Source: Sulfurimonas sp. endosymbiont of Alviniconcha boucheti (lineage in GTDB: Bacteria; Campylobacterota; Campylobacteria; Campylobacterales; Sulfurimonadaceae). Taken from it: a DNA stretch of 36,008 nucleotides. Position numbers and translations under genes: made by a program. The stretch covers positions 62,878 to 98,885 of the forward strand of contig JAICBP010000076.1 in assembly GCA_021766785.1 (NCBI GenBank), written 5' to 3'. The notes under the pieces were generated by a model. That model was not told the DNA's origin. It was given only the letters and a program-made list of their open reading frames with translations, and ran no database searches. Of the stretch, positions 1-7,587 are shown one piece after another. Numbering within the stretch: the stretch's first letter is position 1; the number at the start of each line of letters is the position of its first letter.

Positions 1-70
1 ATATTATAGTACAACATAGCTTATAGGAGGATTGAAATATTATTTTTTAGATTTTCTTTTTTATCACTAA

Positions 71-99
71 TTGTATCTCCATTTCTCTTGGAGATACAA
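71..99. repeat. Perfect 10-bp inverted repeat, 9-nt loop
   Basis: TTGTATCTCC at 71-80 is mirrored by GGAGATACAA at 90-99. It would form a strong hairpin on either strand. Neither side is followed by a clean T-tract (the minus-strand flank is A-rich), so it is not a textbook terminator. It lies just beyond the stop of the minus-strand gene remnant at 121, so it may be the 3' end of that lost gene, an operator, or a small element end. Confidence 0.5.
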
Positions 100-120
100 A
101 TGATCAATGATACTATTGCG

Positions 121-213
121 TTAGTCTTTTATACAGCGGACAGAAAATCCGTATGTTTTTACACCTTTTTTCATTGGGATATATAGTATCTTGGACTTAA
201 TTAAAAATACTTC
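121..213 (-). pseudogene. C-terminal remnant resembling a Fibrobacter-type paralogous (FISUMP) domain
   Basis: A minus-strand frame is open from a stop at 216-214 to TAA at 123-121 and ends in YGFSVRCIKD. That ending matches the C-terminal signature of the Fibrobacter succinogenes major paralogous domain (typically a G-F/Y-S-V-R-C stretch just before the stop). Only about 30 codons are open. The part that should lie upstream is replaced by the glmU 3' end at 268. I read it as the tail of a gene whose body was lost. An internal ATG at 174 could start a 17-residue peptide, but I see no good ribosome-binding site for it. The assignment rests on a short motif only. Confidence 0.35.
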
Positions 214-267
214 TTAAAGTAAAAATAGTCTTACAAAATTTTGGGATCTTTTGGTCTTCTTGCTATG

Positions 268-1572
268 TTACTTCCCAAAATGTTTGAAAAAATATCCTAC
301 AATAGTACGAATTTTCGTGCGGCTTATAGCTAAGACTCCACTTTTTATAAGCCCACTAGGAACAGTAGTCCCTGCTGCTATCATAACATTATCTTCTACT
401 GTTACAGGGGCTATAAGTTGTGAATCACTTCCTATAAAAACATTTTTACCAATGATTGTTTTGTATTTATTTACACCATCATAGTTACAGGTAATCGTTC
501 CTGCACCTATATTTGTACCACTTCCTACCTCTGCATCGCCAATATAACTAAGGTGTCCCGCTTTTACATTTTGAAGAAATGATTTTTTTACTTCTACAAA
601 GTTTCCTATATGTGTATCTTCAATGAAAGAAGCAGGGCGAAGGTGTGCAAGTGGTCCTACATCGGAGTTTTTGATTACACTATCTTCTATCACACTACCT
701 GATTTTATGTGAGACTCTTTTATGAGTGTCTCTCCACAAATTCGACATCCATTTTCGACTATGCACTCTCCTTCAAACGCCACTGATGATTCTATATATA
801 TGGTAGAGGGAAGTTGCATTATCACACCTCTATTCATCCATTCTGTTTTTATTCGATTTTGCATAATCTCTTCAGAATCACTGAGGTCTTTTTTAGAGTT
901 AATACCCTTGAAATACTCTTCATTAACAGCTAAAGGAGCAATATTAAGATAATCAGCTTTTGCCATAGCGATTATATCAGTAAGGTAGTACTCTTTTTGA
1001 GCATTTTTATTTGAGAGGAGGGGGATATACTTCTCTATAACAGCTTTGCTAAATGCATAAATACCAGCATTTACAGTAGAGGTAAGTAGTTCGTCTCTAC
1101 TGGCATCTTTTTGTTCAACAATGTACTCTACTTGATTATTTTCATCTATAATAACACGACCATAGCCATTAGGATCTTTTAAGTTAAAGATGGAGATGAT
1201 AATATCTGCATCTGTATCTAAAAAACCTTGTAGAGCTTGTGCAGTGATAAGAGGCATATCTCCATTAAGAACTAAAATTTTTTCATTTTTTGGTGTTACA
1301 TTTTTCATAGCACCACCAGTTCCAGGAAAATTTTTAGTATCTTGAACAACAAAGTTAATATTTTTAAAGTAGCTTTGCATCTCTGCTTGAACTTTTTCTT
1401 TTTGATGAGCAATGACTACCGTAATGTCATTAGAAATTTCTTCAGATGCCTTAATAATATAATAAAGCATAGGTTTTCCACTGATAGAGTGAAGTACTTT
1501 TGCCTTAGGTGATTTCATACGGCTACCTTTGCCTGCTGCTAAAATTATTATACTGATATTATTTTTATCCAT
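268..1572 (-). CDS. glmU: Bifunctional UDP-GlcNAc pyrophosphorylase / glucosamine-1-phosphate acetyltransferase GlmU
   Basis: GlmU makes UDP-N-acetylglucosamine for peptidoglycan and LPS in the cytoplasm. The C-terminal domain acetylates glucosamine-1-phosphate and the N-terminal domain adds UMP from UTP. The protein has 434 residues, near the usual length in Campylobacterota and a little shorter than the 456 of E. coli. The nucleotidyltransferase signature LAAGKGSRMKSPKAK starts at residue 11. The left-handed beta-helix half carries KAGHLSYIGDAEVG, which holds the acetyltransferase catalytic His, then NIGAGTITCNYDG and FIGSDSQLIAPVTV. The ATG follows an AGGAAA ribosome-binding site. It is the last gene of a minus-strand envelope cluster, 46 bases after the membrane glycosyltransferase. 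Confidence 0.97.
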   Translation of the reverse strand: MDKNNISIIILAAGKGSRMKSPKAKVLHSISGKPMLYYIIKASEEISNDITVVIAHQKEKVQAEMQSYFKNINFVVQDTKNFPGTGGAMKNVTPKNEKILVLNGDMPLITAQALQGFLDTDADIIISIFNLKDPNGYGRVIIDENNQVEYIVEQKDASRDELLTSTVNAGIYAFSKAVIEKYIPLLSNKNAQKEYYLTDIIAMAKADYLNIAPLAVNEEYFKGINSKKDLSDSEEIMQNRIKTEWMNRGVIMQLPSTIYIESSVAFEGECIVENGCRICGETLIKESHIKSGSVIEDSVIKNSDVGPLAHLRPASFIEDTHIGNFVEVKKSFLQNVKAGHLSYIGDAEVGSGTNIGAGTITCNYDGVNKYKTIIGKNVFIGSDSQLIAPVTVEDNVMIAAGTTVPSGLIKSGVLAISRTKIRTIVGYFFKHFGK

Positions 1573-1618
1573 TATTTTCCTTTAGTATGTGATTTGGAGT
1601 CTATTTTTTTAGAAAAAA

Positions 1619-3052
1619 TCATTTCATCCCTTGAAAATTAGTGCAGAGAATAAATTCAATACTATTTTCTATCATAGTATTAATTTTTAAGTCAAAAGAA
1701 GAGAGTTTGCTTACAGCATTACACCGCATTGTTTTTTTAATATCTTTGTGAAAGAAGTGTGTATTTATAAAGATGACATCTTTTCCTATAGGCATATTTT
1801 TTTCCCAAAGGTCAAATTGATCATGGCGTTTATCTATGAGATAAACTTTGGAAGGATAGTTTCTATTGTAGTAGATTGCACGTGATGCTAATGTCCAGTT
1901 AGTTACTCCTAATACCTCTTTAGAACTCTCCTTTATCTCCTCATTTGCTTTTTGCATAATAGTGTCAAATCCATAAATATCTCTGTGAATAGATTTGTAT
2001 TTTGGAAATGTTATTATTTTATATCTTAGTTCTATATAGGCAAAAGTACTTAAAAGAAGACCAATTCCAACAGCGAAGGTAATAAATTTTGTAGATTTCT
2101 CTAAGAAAAAGAGAGTCCCAATGGGGATAAATAGTAAGTAAAAGAGTGCAGACCAGTGAGGGAGGGCACTCTTATAAAGTGAGGCATAGGTAAAAAAAAG
2201 AATGAGTACAAGACCAAAAAGAGCACTTAAGAGGAGTGTATCATTTTTGCTTGTAAAACTTTTGTAAAGTCCATAAAATGCCAAAGGCATAAGAAAAGGA
2301 TTATAGGCAAAAAATTGTGCAGAAATGGATTTTATAAATCCCTGCCAGTTAATATGCTTAGCTCCAATTACATGCTCACTTTGGTAAGTGAAACTTAACC
2401 AATTATTTTGTATATTCCAGATAAGTACTGGAGAGATAACGAGTATAGCAACACCAAGAGTTAGGAGAAGTTTAGGTGTATAAAGTAAATCATAACGTCT
2501 TTTCAAAAGAATATAAAGAATAATAGGTGGTATAAAAAGAATAGCAGTATATTTTGAAAGTCCTGCTAAGCCTAGAAGTAAACCTAATAGCAACCATGAT
2601 TTAATAGAACCACTATTTTGTACTGCTATCACACTAAAAATTATAGGAATAATAAACAAAAAGAGAAGAGTATCTGGCATAAGCATCATAAAAAGAGCAT
2701 TAAATATAAAAGTCCCATGAAGTGCAAGTACTGCGACAAAAGCTTCGTGAGTGCTTTTATGTATCATGTAAGTAAATTTGTAGAGAAAAATAGATACTAA
2801 AAAGCCTACAAAAATAGCTGAAGTTCGAGTACCAAACTCTCCACTTCCAAAAATAGAAGTAAAAAGAGCCTGTACCCAACCAACCAAAGGAGGATGATCA
2901 AAGTAGCTTAAGTCTAAATGCATAGCATAGAGCAGATAGTGTGCTTCATCTACACCAAGACCTACATGAGGTGCTAAGAGGAGTCTTATAACTGCAACAA
3001 GAGTTATGAGAAGTAAAAAAGGATAGTGCTCTTTTCTAGCTAAGTGCATCAA
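1619..3052 (-). CDS. Membrane glycosyltransferase, ArnT/GT39 (PMT) type
   Basis: This is a polytopic GT-C fold glycosyltransferase of 477 residues. Such enzymes transfer a sugar from a polyprenyl-phosphate carrier to a lipid or protein acceptor on the periplasmic face. The first periplasmic loop has the expected acidic motif, GVDEAHYLLYAMH, followed by YFDHPPLVGW, as in ArnT-like and dolichyl-phosphate-mannose mannosyltransferase-like proteins. About ten hydrophobic segments follow and a soluble C-terminal part begins near residue 350. Its first 17 bases overlap the end of the heptosyltransferase gene, which suggests coupled translation. The sugar and acceptor cannot be told from sequence. 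LPS/lipid A or a surface glycan is likely, given the neighbours. Confidence 0.85.
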   Translation of the reverse strand: MMHLARKEHYPFLLLITLVAVIRLLLAPHVGLGVDEAHYLLYAMHLDLSYFDHPPLVGWVQALFTSIFGSGEFGTRTSAIFVGFLVSIFLYKFTYMIHKSTHEAFVAVLALHGTFIFNALFMMLMPDTLLFLFIIPIIFSVIAVQNSGSIKSWLLLGLLLGLAGLSKYTAILFIPPIILYILLKRRYDLLYTPKLLLTLGVAILVISPVLIWNIQNNWLSFTYQSEHVIGAKHINWQGFIKSISAQFFAYNPFLMPLAFYGLYKSFTSKNDTLLLSALFGLVLILFFTYASLYKSALPHWSALFYLLFIPIGTLFFLEKSTKFITFAVGIGLLLSTFAYIELRYKIITFPKYKSIHRDIYGFDTIMQKANEEIKESSKEVLGVTNWTLASRAIYYNRNYPSKVYLIDKRHDQFDLWEKNMPIGKDVIFINTHFFHKDIKKTMRCNAVSKLSSFDLKINTMIENSIEFILCTNFQGMK

Positions 3053-4256
3053 GTTTGAACTTTAGTGTGTTAAATACCAAATCGGGTGTGATAATTTTAA
3101 TACATTGGTTATCACTACATGGCGTTTTTCTATGATTTGAAGCGCTAACACAAGGAGAACAGCTCATACCTGCATAGATAGAAGTAGTAGATCCAAGTGA
3201 TCCATAAAGAGCAGGTGTCTCCGGACCAAAAATAACAAAAGTATGCATATCTGTGATAGATGCAAAGTGAGCAGGTCCAGAGTCATTTGTTAGCATAAAG
3301 GCACAAAGAGAGTAGAGTGCTGGAAGCTCTAAAAATTTAACCCCTCCAGCAAAGTTAATACAGCGTTTATCATCTACATAGTCAGCAAGGAGTTGTGCTC
3401 CCTCTTTCTCTGATGGTGCACCTGTAAGAAGGAGTATTACATTTTCATTTGCTGCGAGTATTTTTTTTATAACTTCACCATAGTTTTCTCTATCCCATCT
3501 GCGTTGTGGTAGAAGATCTGAAGCATTTGAATTCACTAAAATAATATGGTTTTTGCTCCTGTCAAACCCTTCATAAAAAGTAGAGATAGTAGCAATAATA
3601 GAGGATTGTTCCTCTTCACAAATAGTTGCTTTAGCTATTTGTATTTCATCATCTTGAATAATGCGTTTGAGATAGGGAAGTTCCTGATTTTCTGAGAGTA
3701 GTGCATCAACAAGTGCTATAAAGTTTTTTGCAATATGTTGGTGAGGATTATAGGCTACCTTGTGAGTTAGTAAGTCACCTCTATAGAGCCCTTCGTTATG
3801 AAATGCATGAAAACCTACACGGTTTACAGCTCCACTTCCAATAGTCAAGAGGGCAGTAAATCGTGAAAAAAGTTCAAGGTCAATAACGGAGTCTATCTCT
3901 TTTTCTCTGCACCATTGAAAAAATTTGAGTGTAGATTTTGCTATATTTGTGAGACTATTTTCATCAATAGTATAGATATTCTCTTCTTTTACAGTACCAA
4001 GAAGTTGCAGAGAAGCTCTGTTCTTTGAAAAGATAACAAAGTAGAGCTCTCCTTCTATATTTTTTTTGAGTTTACGCATAGCTGGGTCAACAAGAATAGC
4101 ACTTCCCATTTCAGAAAGCTCAATAAGGAGTACATTTTTTGCTTTTCTCTTCTTCGGTGGTACGAAAAAATCTAAAGTCTTTTTCACAAGTGTGGCGCTC
4201 ATTACAAGAGGTACTCCTGCATAATAGTCGATATTTCTCATAGTATCTACATTCAT
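3036..4256 (-). CDS. Glycosyltransferase family 9 (ADP-heptose LPS heptosyltransferase-like)
   Basis: This 406-residue GT-B enzyme probably adds heptose to the LPS/LOS inner core from ADP-heptose on the cytoplasmic side. Family marks are VLLIELSEMGSAILVDPAM near residue 43, the nucleotide-sugar region NSNASDLLPQRRWDRENYG, NDSGPAHFASI, and the Cys-rich C-terminal stretch CSPCVSASNHRKTPC with a further Cys and an Ile-rich end. A roughly 40-residue N-terminal extension precedes the first strand. The chosen ATG has AAGGAT about 6 bases upstream. It is tightly packed: 9 bases after the YbhN-like gene and overlapping the next gene. The exact acceptor (heptosyltransferase I, II or other) is not resolved. 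Confidence 0.85.
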   Translation of the reverse strand: MNVDTMRNIDYYAGVPLVMSATLVKKTLDFFVPPKKRKAKNVLLIELSEMGSAILVDPAMRKLKKNIEGELYFVIFSKNRASLQLLGTVKEENIYTIDENSLTNIAKSTLKFFQWCREKEIDSVIDLELFSRFTALLTIGSGAVNRVGFHAFHNEGLYRGDLLTHKVAYNPHQHIAKNFIALVDALLSENQELPYLKRIIQDDEIQIAKATICEEEQSSIIATISTFYEGFDRSKNHIILVNSNASDLLPQRRWDRENYGEVIKKILAANENVILLLTGAPSEKEGAQLLADYVDDKRCINFAGGVKFLELPALYSLCAFMLTNDSGPAHFASITDMHTFVIFGPETPALYGSLGSTTSIYAGMSCSPCVSASNHRKTPCSDNQCIKIITPDLVFNTLKFKLDALS

Positions 4257-4265
4257 TCTTATCCT

Positions 4266-5171
4266 TTATGTTACTTGTTTACTTTTTATCCAGAAGTAAG
4301 ATCCTGGAAGTGCAGTGACAATAAGTAGTAATCCATATAAAATACTCATAGAAAGAACTTTTGTTTGGTCTGCTCCAACAAGCATAAATATACCTAACAT
4401 GGCACCTTCTCGAATTCCCCAACCAGCTAATGAAATGGGGATAATTGTGAGGAGAAATACTGGTGGTACTGCAATAAGCATTGTCTGAAAACTGAGCCCC
4501 AAGTTTAAAGATAGAGCAAGGCTGTACATAGTAAGGAGAGAGAAAAAATGTACTACTACTGAGATCGCTATATGTTTTAGAAGCAGTAGTTTTGAGTTAT
4601 AGAGAGTGTTGAGTCTGTTTGCTAAGCGACTAAAAAGATTTAAAAAAGTATATTTTTGAAAAAATGAGAATCTATGGAGATGAAAAAGTGTAATAAAACC
4701 TAAAATAGAGAGTGAAGATATGCCTATAATAAGGAGTGAAAAATCTTTATCAAATGTTCCAAAAAAGAGAAGAGAAGCGATAAGATTAAGAGTAAGAAGA
4801 CCAACAAGTCCAACAATACGATCAACAAATACACCATAAAATGCCTCTTTTTTGTCATACTGTTTATGTGTCAGATCTAAAATGCGTATAGCATCACCAC
4901 CTATGCTAGAGGGAAGAAATTGATTGAAAAAAGAGCCTTTAAAATAACTATGTATATAGAATAAAAAAGTCTCTTTAAAAATAAGAAGTTTGGAAATCTG
5001 AAACCATCTAAATACTGCTATAAATGTTGATATAAACTGCATGATAAGAGCGATAAATAACCATTCTAAATGGCTACTTAGAAGAAGAGTAAAAAGTGTA
5101 TGATAATCTACTTGCTGAAATAAATAGGAGAGTATAGCAATAGTAATGAGTAATTTGATAATGTTTTTCAT
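4266..5171 (-). CDS. Lysylphosphatidylglycerol synthase TM-region / YbhN (UPF0104) family membrane protein
   Basis: This 301-residue integral membrane protein has about eight hydrophobic segments. It carries the two family landmarks, LPSSIGGDAIRILDL (about residues 86-100) and SLAGWGIREGAMLG (about residues 247-260). The family covers the flippase half of MprF, YbhN and archaeal AglD relatives, and members are often found beside glycosyltransferases. The soluble aminoacyltransferase half of MprF is absent. It is the first gene of the minus-strand envelope cluster, divergent from motA. A role in moving or presenting a lipid-linked intermediate for the two downstream glycosyltransferases is inference. 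The ribosome-binding site upstream of the ATG is weak. Confidence 0.82.
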   Translation of the reverse strand: MKNIIKLLITIAILSYLFQQVDYHTLFTLLLSSHLEWLFIALIMQFISTFIAVFRWFQISKLLIFKETFLFYIHSYFKGSFFNQFLPSSIGGDAIRILDLTHKQYDKKEAFYGVFVDRIVGLVGLLTLNLIASLLFFGTFDKDFSLLIIGISSLSILGFITLFHLHRFSFFQKYTFLNLFSRLANRLNTLYNSKLLLLKHIAISVVVHFFSLLTMYSLALSLNLGLSFQTMLIAVPPVFLLTIIPISLAGWGIREGAMLGIFMLVGADQTKVLSMSILYGLLLIVTALPGSYFWIKSKQVT

Positions 5172-5191
5172 AAGTTACTATTTTAGCACAA

Positions 5192-5221
5192 AGTATATTA
5201 ACAAAAATTAAAGAATTGTAA
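5192..5221 (-). promoter_or_regulatory. Candidate sigma-70-type promoter of the envelope cluster
   Basis: On the minus strand, TTACAA (5221-5216) and TATACT (5197-5192) are separated by 18 bases and lie about 20 bases upstream of the first gene's ATG. This is the only reasonable pair in the divergent intergenic region. The pattern is weak in such AT-rich DNA. Confidence 0.35.
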
Positions 5222-5248
5222 GAGATTACTCAATCCTAAATGTTTTTG

Positions 5249-5260
5249 TGGTATTATAAG
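5249..5260 (+). promoter_or_regulatory. motA: Candidate extended -10 box upstream of motA
   Basis: TGGTATTATAAG lies about 30 bases upstream of the motA ATG. It resembles the TGG-TATAAT boxes seen upstream of the TSUP and uvrA genes in this window. No sigma-54 (GG-N10-GC) site was seen in this intergenic region. Confidence 0.35.
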
Positions 5261-5290
5261 AAATAAATTATTTTTTCATAAGGTTTTTTA

Positions 5291-6055
5291 ATGGATTTAG
5301 GTACGGTCATTGGTATAGTTTTAATTTTGGTTCTTCTTCTTGGGTCTATGGCTATGGGCGTTGGTATTGGTGCTTATGTGGATATTCCTTCTGTTTTGAT
5401 CGTTGTTGGTGGTAGTATGGGAGCATTAATGGTCTCTTTTAAACCAAAACAGATGAAAGGATTTATTAAAATTTTTATGAAAGCTATTAAACCAGATGAA
5501 GAGGATCCCAAAGAACTTATACAGAGACTTGTAGCTTTTGCTACTCAAGCGAGAAAAGATGGCATCTTATCATTAGAAAGCGATGTAAACAATGAAGAAA
5601 ATGCATTTTTAAAGAAGGGACTCTCTATGGCAATTGATGGAAGTGAGCCTGACATCATTCGTGAGCTTCTTGAGATAGAGATGGAACAGACAAGTCAAAG
5701 ACATACAATTAATGGTTCAATCTTTAATCAGTGGGCTGGACTTGCGGGTGCTATGGGTATGGTCGGTACACTGATAGGACTTGTAGCAATGCTTTTAAAT
5801 ATGGCAGATCCTTCAGCCATTGGTCCATCTATGGCGGTTGCACTACTTACTACTATGTATGGTGCTATTATTGGAAATGTTTTTGGTACACCTATTTATA
5901 ATATTTTGGCAATAAGAAATAAAGATGAAAGTATGCTAAAAGAGATGATTATTACAGGGATTATGTCTATACAGTCTGGGGATGCACCTCGTGTCCTTGA
6001 ATCAAAACTTTTAGCATACTTAACACCTAGTGATCGTGTTAGTCAGTTTGACTAA
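5291..6055 (+). CDS. motA: Flagellar motor stator protein MotA
   Basis: MotA forms the inner-membrane ion channel of the flagellar stator with MotB and presses on the rotor. The protein has 254 residues and four membrane segments: two at the N-terminus (about 1-25 and 33-50) and two around 150-205. The cytoplasmic loop between them is charged (PDEEDPKELIQRL, and conserved acidic residues before the third helix). The third and fourth helices carry WAGLAGAMGMVGTLIGLVAM and AVALLTTMYGAIIGN. The start follows AAGG. motB begins 12 bases downstream. The N-terminus resembles both PomA (sodium) and proton-type MotA of the clade, so the coupling ion is not decided here. Confidence 0.95.
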   Translation: MDLGTVIGIVLILVLLLGSMAMGVGIGAYVDIPSVLIVVGGSMGALMVSFKPKQMKGFIKIFMKAIKPDEEDPKELIQRLVAFATQARKDGILSLESDVNNEENAFLKKGLSMAIDGSEPDIIRELLEIEMEQTSQRHTINGSIFNQWAGLAGAMGMVGTLIGLVAMLLNMADPSAIGPSMAVALLTTMYGAIIGNVFGTPIYNILAIRNKDESMLKEMIITGIMSIQSGDAPRVLESKLLAYLTPSDRVSQFD

Positions 6056-6067
6056 GGAGTTGGGATA

Positions 6068-6841
6068 ATGGGTAAAAAAAAATGTCCTGAGTGTACAGAG
6101 TGTCTTCCTGCATGGTTAGCAGCATTTGGGGATCTTATGTCTCTTCTTTTATGTTTTTTTGTTTTATTACTCTCTATGAGTTCTATGGATGCAAAAAAAA
6201 TCTCTGAAGCTGTTGGATCTCTCTCTGGTGCGATGAGTGTACTTGAAGGTGGAAGTAAAACAGAAATTTCTAAACAACATATTCAAGAATCTACACCAAT
6301 TGAGTCCAAAGGTGAGACAAGCAAAGTTGTTGAGCGTGTGCAGCAAGCAGCAGGGGATGCAAATGAGATGATGCAAAAGAGGGAGAGCCCCTCTATCACA
6401 GTAAAAGAGGCACAACAGGGATTTGTTATTGCTCTTCCTGCAGCACTTCTTTTTAAACCAGATAGTGCAATTATAGAAAATCAGGATGCTTTACTCTTTT
6501 TAAAAAGAGTTGCTCTTATTATAGAAGAGTTACCTAAAGAGATGCAAGTAAGTATTCAAGGGCATACTGATAAAATAGACCCTAGTACTAATAGCCTTTA
6601 TAAGGATAACTGGGAACTCTCAACGGCACGTGCGCTCTCTGTTCTTCATGAACTTCTTCTTGATGGTGTTGATCCTGTAAGAATGAGTGCTTCAGGATAT
6701 GCTAATTACCATCCTGTCGCGACAAATGCAACAAAAAGTGGACGGGAGAAAAATCGTAGAGTAGAGCTACATTTCTATGGAAAGAAAAAGGATAAAAGTG
6801 CCTCAGTTGGATCTATCTTAGATAAGGTTAAAGCAAAATAA
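6068..6841 (+). CDS. motB: Flagellar motor stator protein MotB
   Basis: MotB anchors the stator to peptidoglycan and carries the ion-binding aspartate. Of 257 residues, the single membrane helix is at about 15-37 and contains Asp22 (AAFGDLMSLLLCFFVLLLS), the residue protonated or occupied by the coupling ion. A flexible, plug-like region follows. The OmpA-like peptidoglycan-binding domain occupies about residues 120-240 with GHTDKI, LSTARALSV and NRRVELHF. A cytoplasmic CPECTEC triplet of cysteines (residues 6, 9 and 12) precedes the helix. PomB-like proteins also have Cys here. Its stop overlaps the fliP start by one base (TAATG). Confidence 0.95.
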   Translation: MGKKKCPECTECLPAWLAAFGDLMSLLLCFFVLLLSMSSMDAKKISEAVGSLSGAMSVLEGGSKTEISKQHIQESTPIESKGETSKVVERVQQAAGDANEMMQKRESPSITVKEAQQGFVIALPAALLFKPDSAIIENQDALLFLKRVALIIEELPKEMQVSIQGHTDKIDPSTNSLYKDNWELSTARALSVLHELLLDGVDPVRMSASGYANYHPVATNATKSGREKNRRVELHFYGKKKDKSASVGSILDKVKAK

Positions 6842-7578
6842 TGATAAAGTATTTTCTCCTTTTTTTAACATTGAGTTCTTTTCTCCTTGGAGCTGAAAAT
6901 ACTACAATACCTACAATGAATTTTAATTTAGCAGCACCAGAAAATCCCCAACAACTAGTCTCCTCACTAAATGTATTAGTTGTTTTAACACTTCTTTTTT
7001 TAGCACCATCTATGGTTCTTGTTATGACAACTTTTACACGTTTTGTTATAGTGTTTGGATTTTTACGTCAGGCTCTTGGAACACAACAGGTACCACCAAC
7101 ACAACTTTTAGTGATGTTAGCGATGATACTAACATTTTTTGTGATGGAACCTGTGGGTACAAAAGCGTATAATGCTGGCATAAAACCATATATAGAAGAA
7201 AAAATAGGCTATGAAGAGGCATTTACTAAAACAGCTCTTCCCTTTAAAAACTTTATGATTAGAAATACAAGGGAAAAAGATTTAGCACTTTTCTTTCGCA
7301 TCCGAAAGATGCAAAATCCTCAGTCTATAGCAGATGTACCACTATCTATAGTGATACCTGCATTTGTGATTAGTGAGATGAAAACAGCATTTGAGATAGG
7401 TTTTTTGATATTTTTGCCATTCTTAGTTATAGATATGGTTGTAGCATCTATTCTTATGTCAATGGGTATGATGATGCTCCCACCAGTTATGATATCCTTG
7501 CCTTTTAAGATACTTGTATTTGTACTTATAGATGGATGGAATTTACTTATTGGCAACCTTATCGCTTCGATAAAATAG
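6841..7578 (+). CDS. fliP: Flagellar type III export protein FliP
   Basis: FliP is the main subunit of the FliPQR export gate in the flagellar basal body. The 245-residue protein starts with a cleavable-looking signal sequence (MIKYFLLFLTLSSFLLGAEN), which is usual for FliP. Conserved stretches are TRFVIVFGFLRQALGTQQVP, LAMILTFFVMEPVG, and PAFVISEMKTAFEIGFLIF followed by MMMLPPVMISLPFK. Length and start match the family. It is translationally coupled to motB by a one-base overlap. Finding fliP behind motAB, away from fliQ/fliR, reflects the scattered flagellar genes typical of Campylobacterota. Confidence 0.96.
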   Translation: MIKYFLLFLTLSSFLLGAENTTIPTMNFNLAAPENPQQLVSSLNVLVVLTLLFLAPSMVLVMTTFTRFVIVFGFLRQALGTQQVPPTQLLVMLAMILTFFVMEPVGTKAYNAGIKPYIEEKIGYEEAFTKTALPFKNFMIRNTREKDLALFFRIRKMQNPQSIADVPLSIVIPAFVISEMKTAFEIGFLIFLPFLVIDMVVASILMSMGMMMLPPVMISLPFKILVFVLIDGWNLLIGNLIASIK

Positions 7579-7587
7579 GAGAAAGCT

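Noticed and set aside
251-484. Plus-strand ORF opposite the glmU 3' end
   Set aside because: It is antisense to a strongly conserved gene; the composition reflects the complement of glmU.
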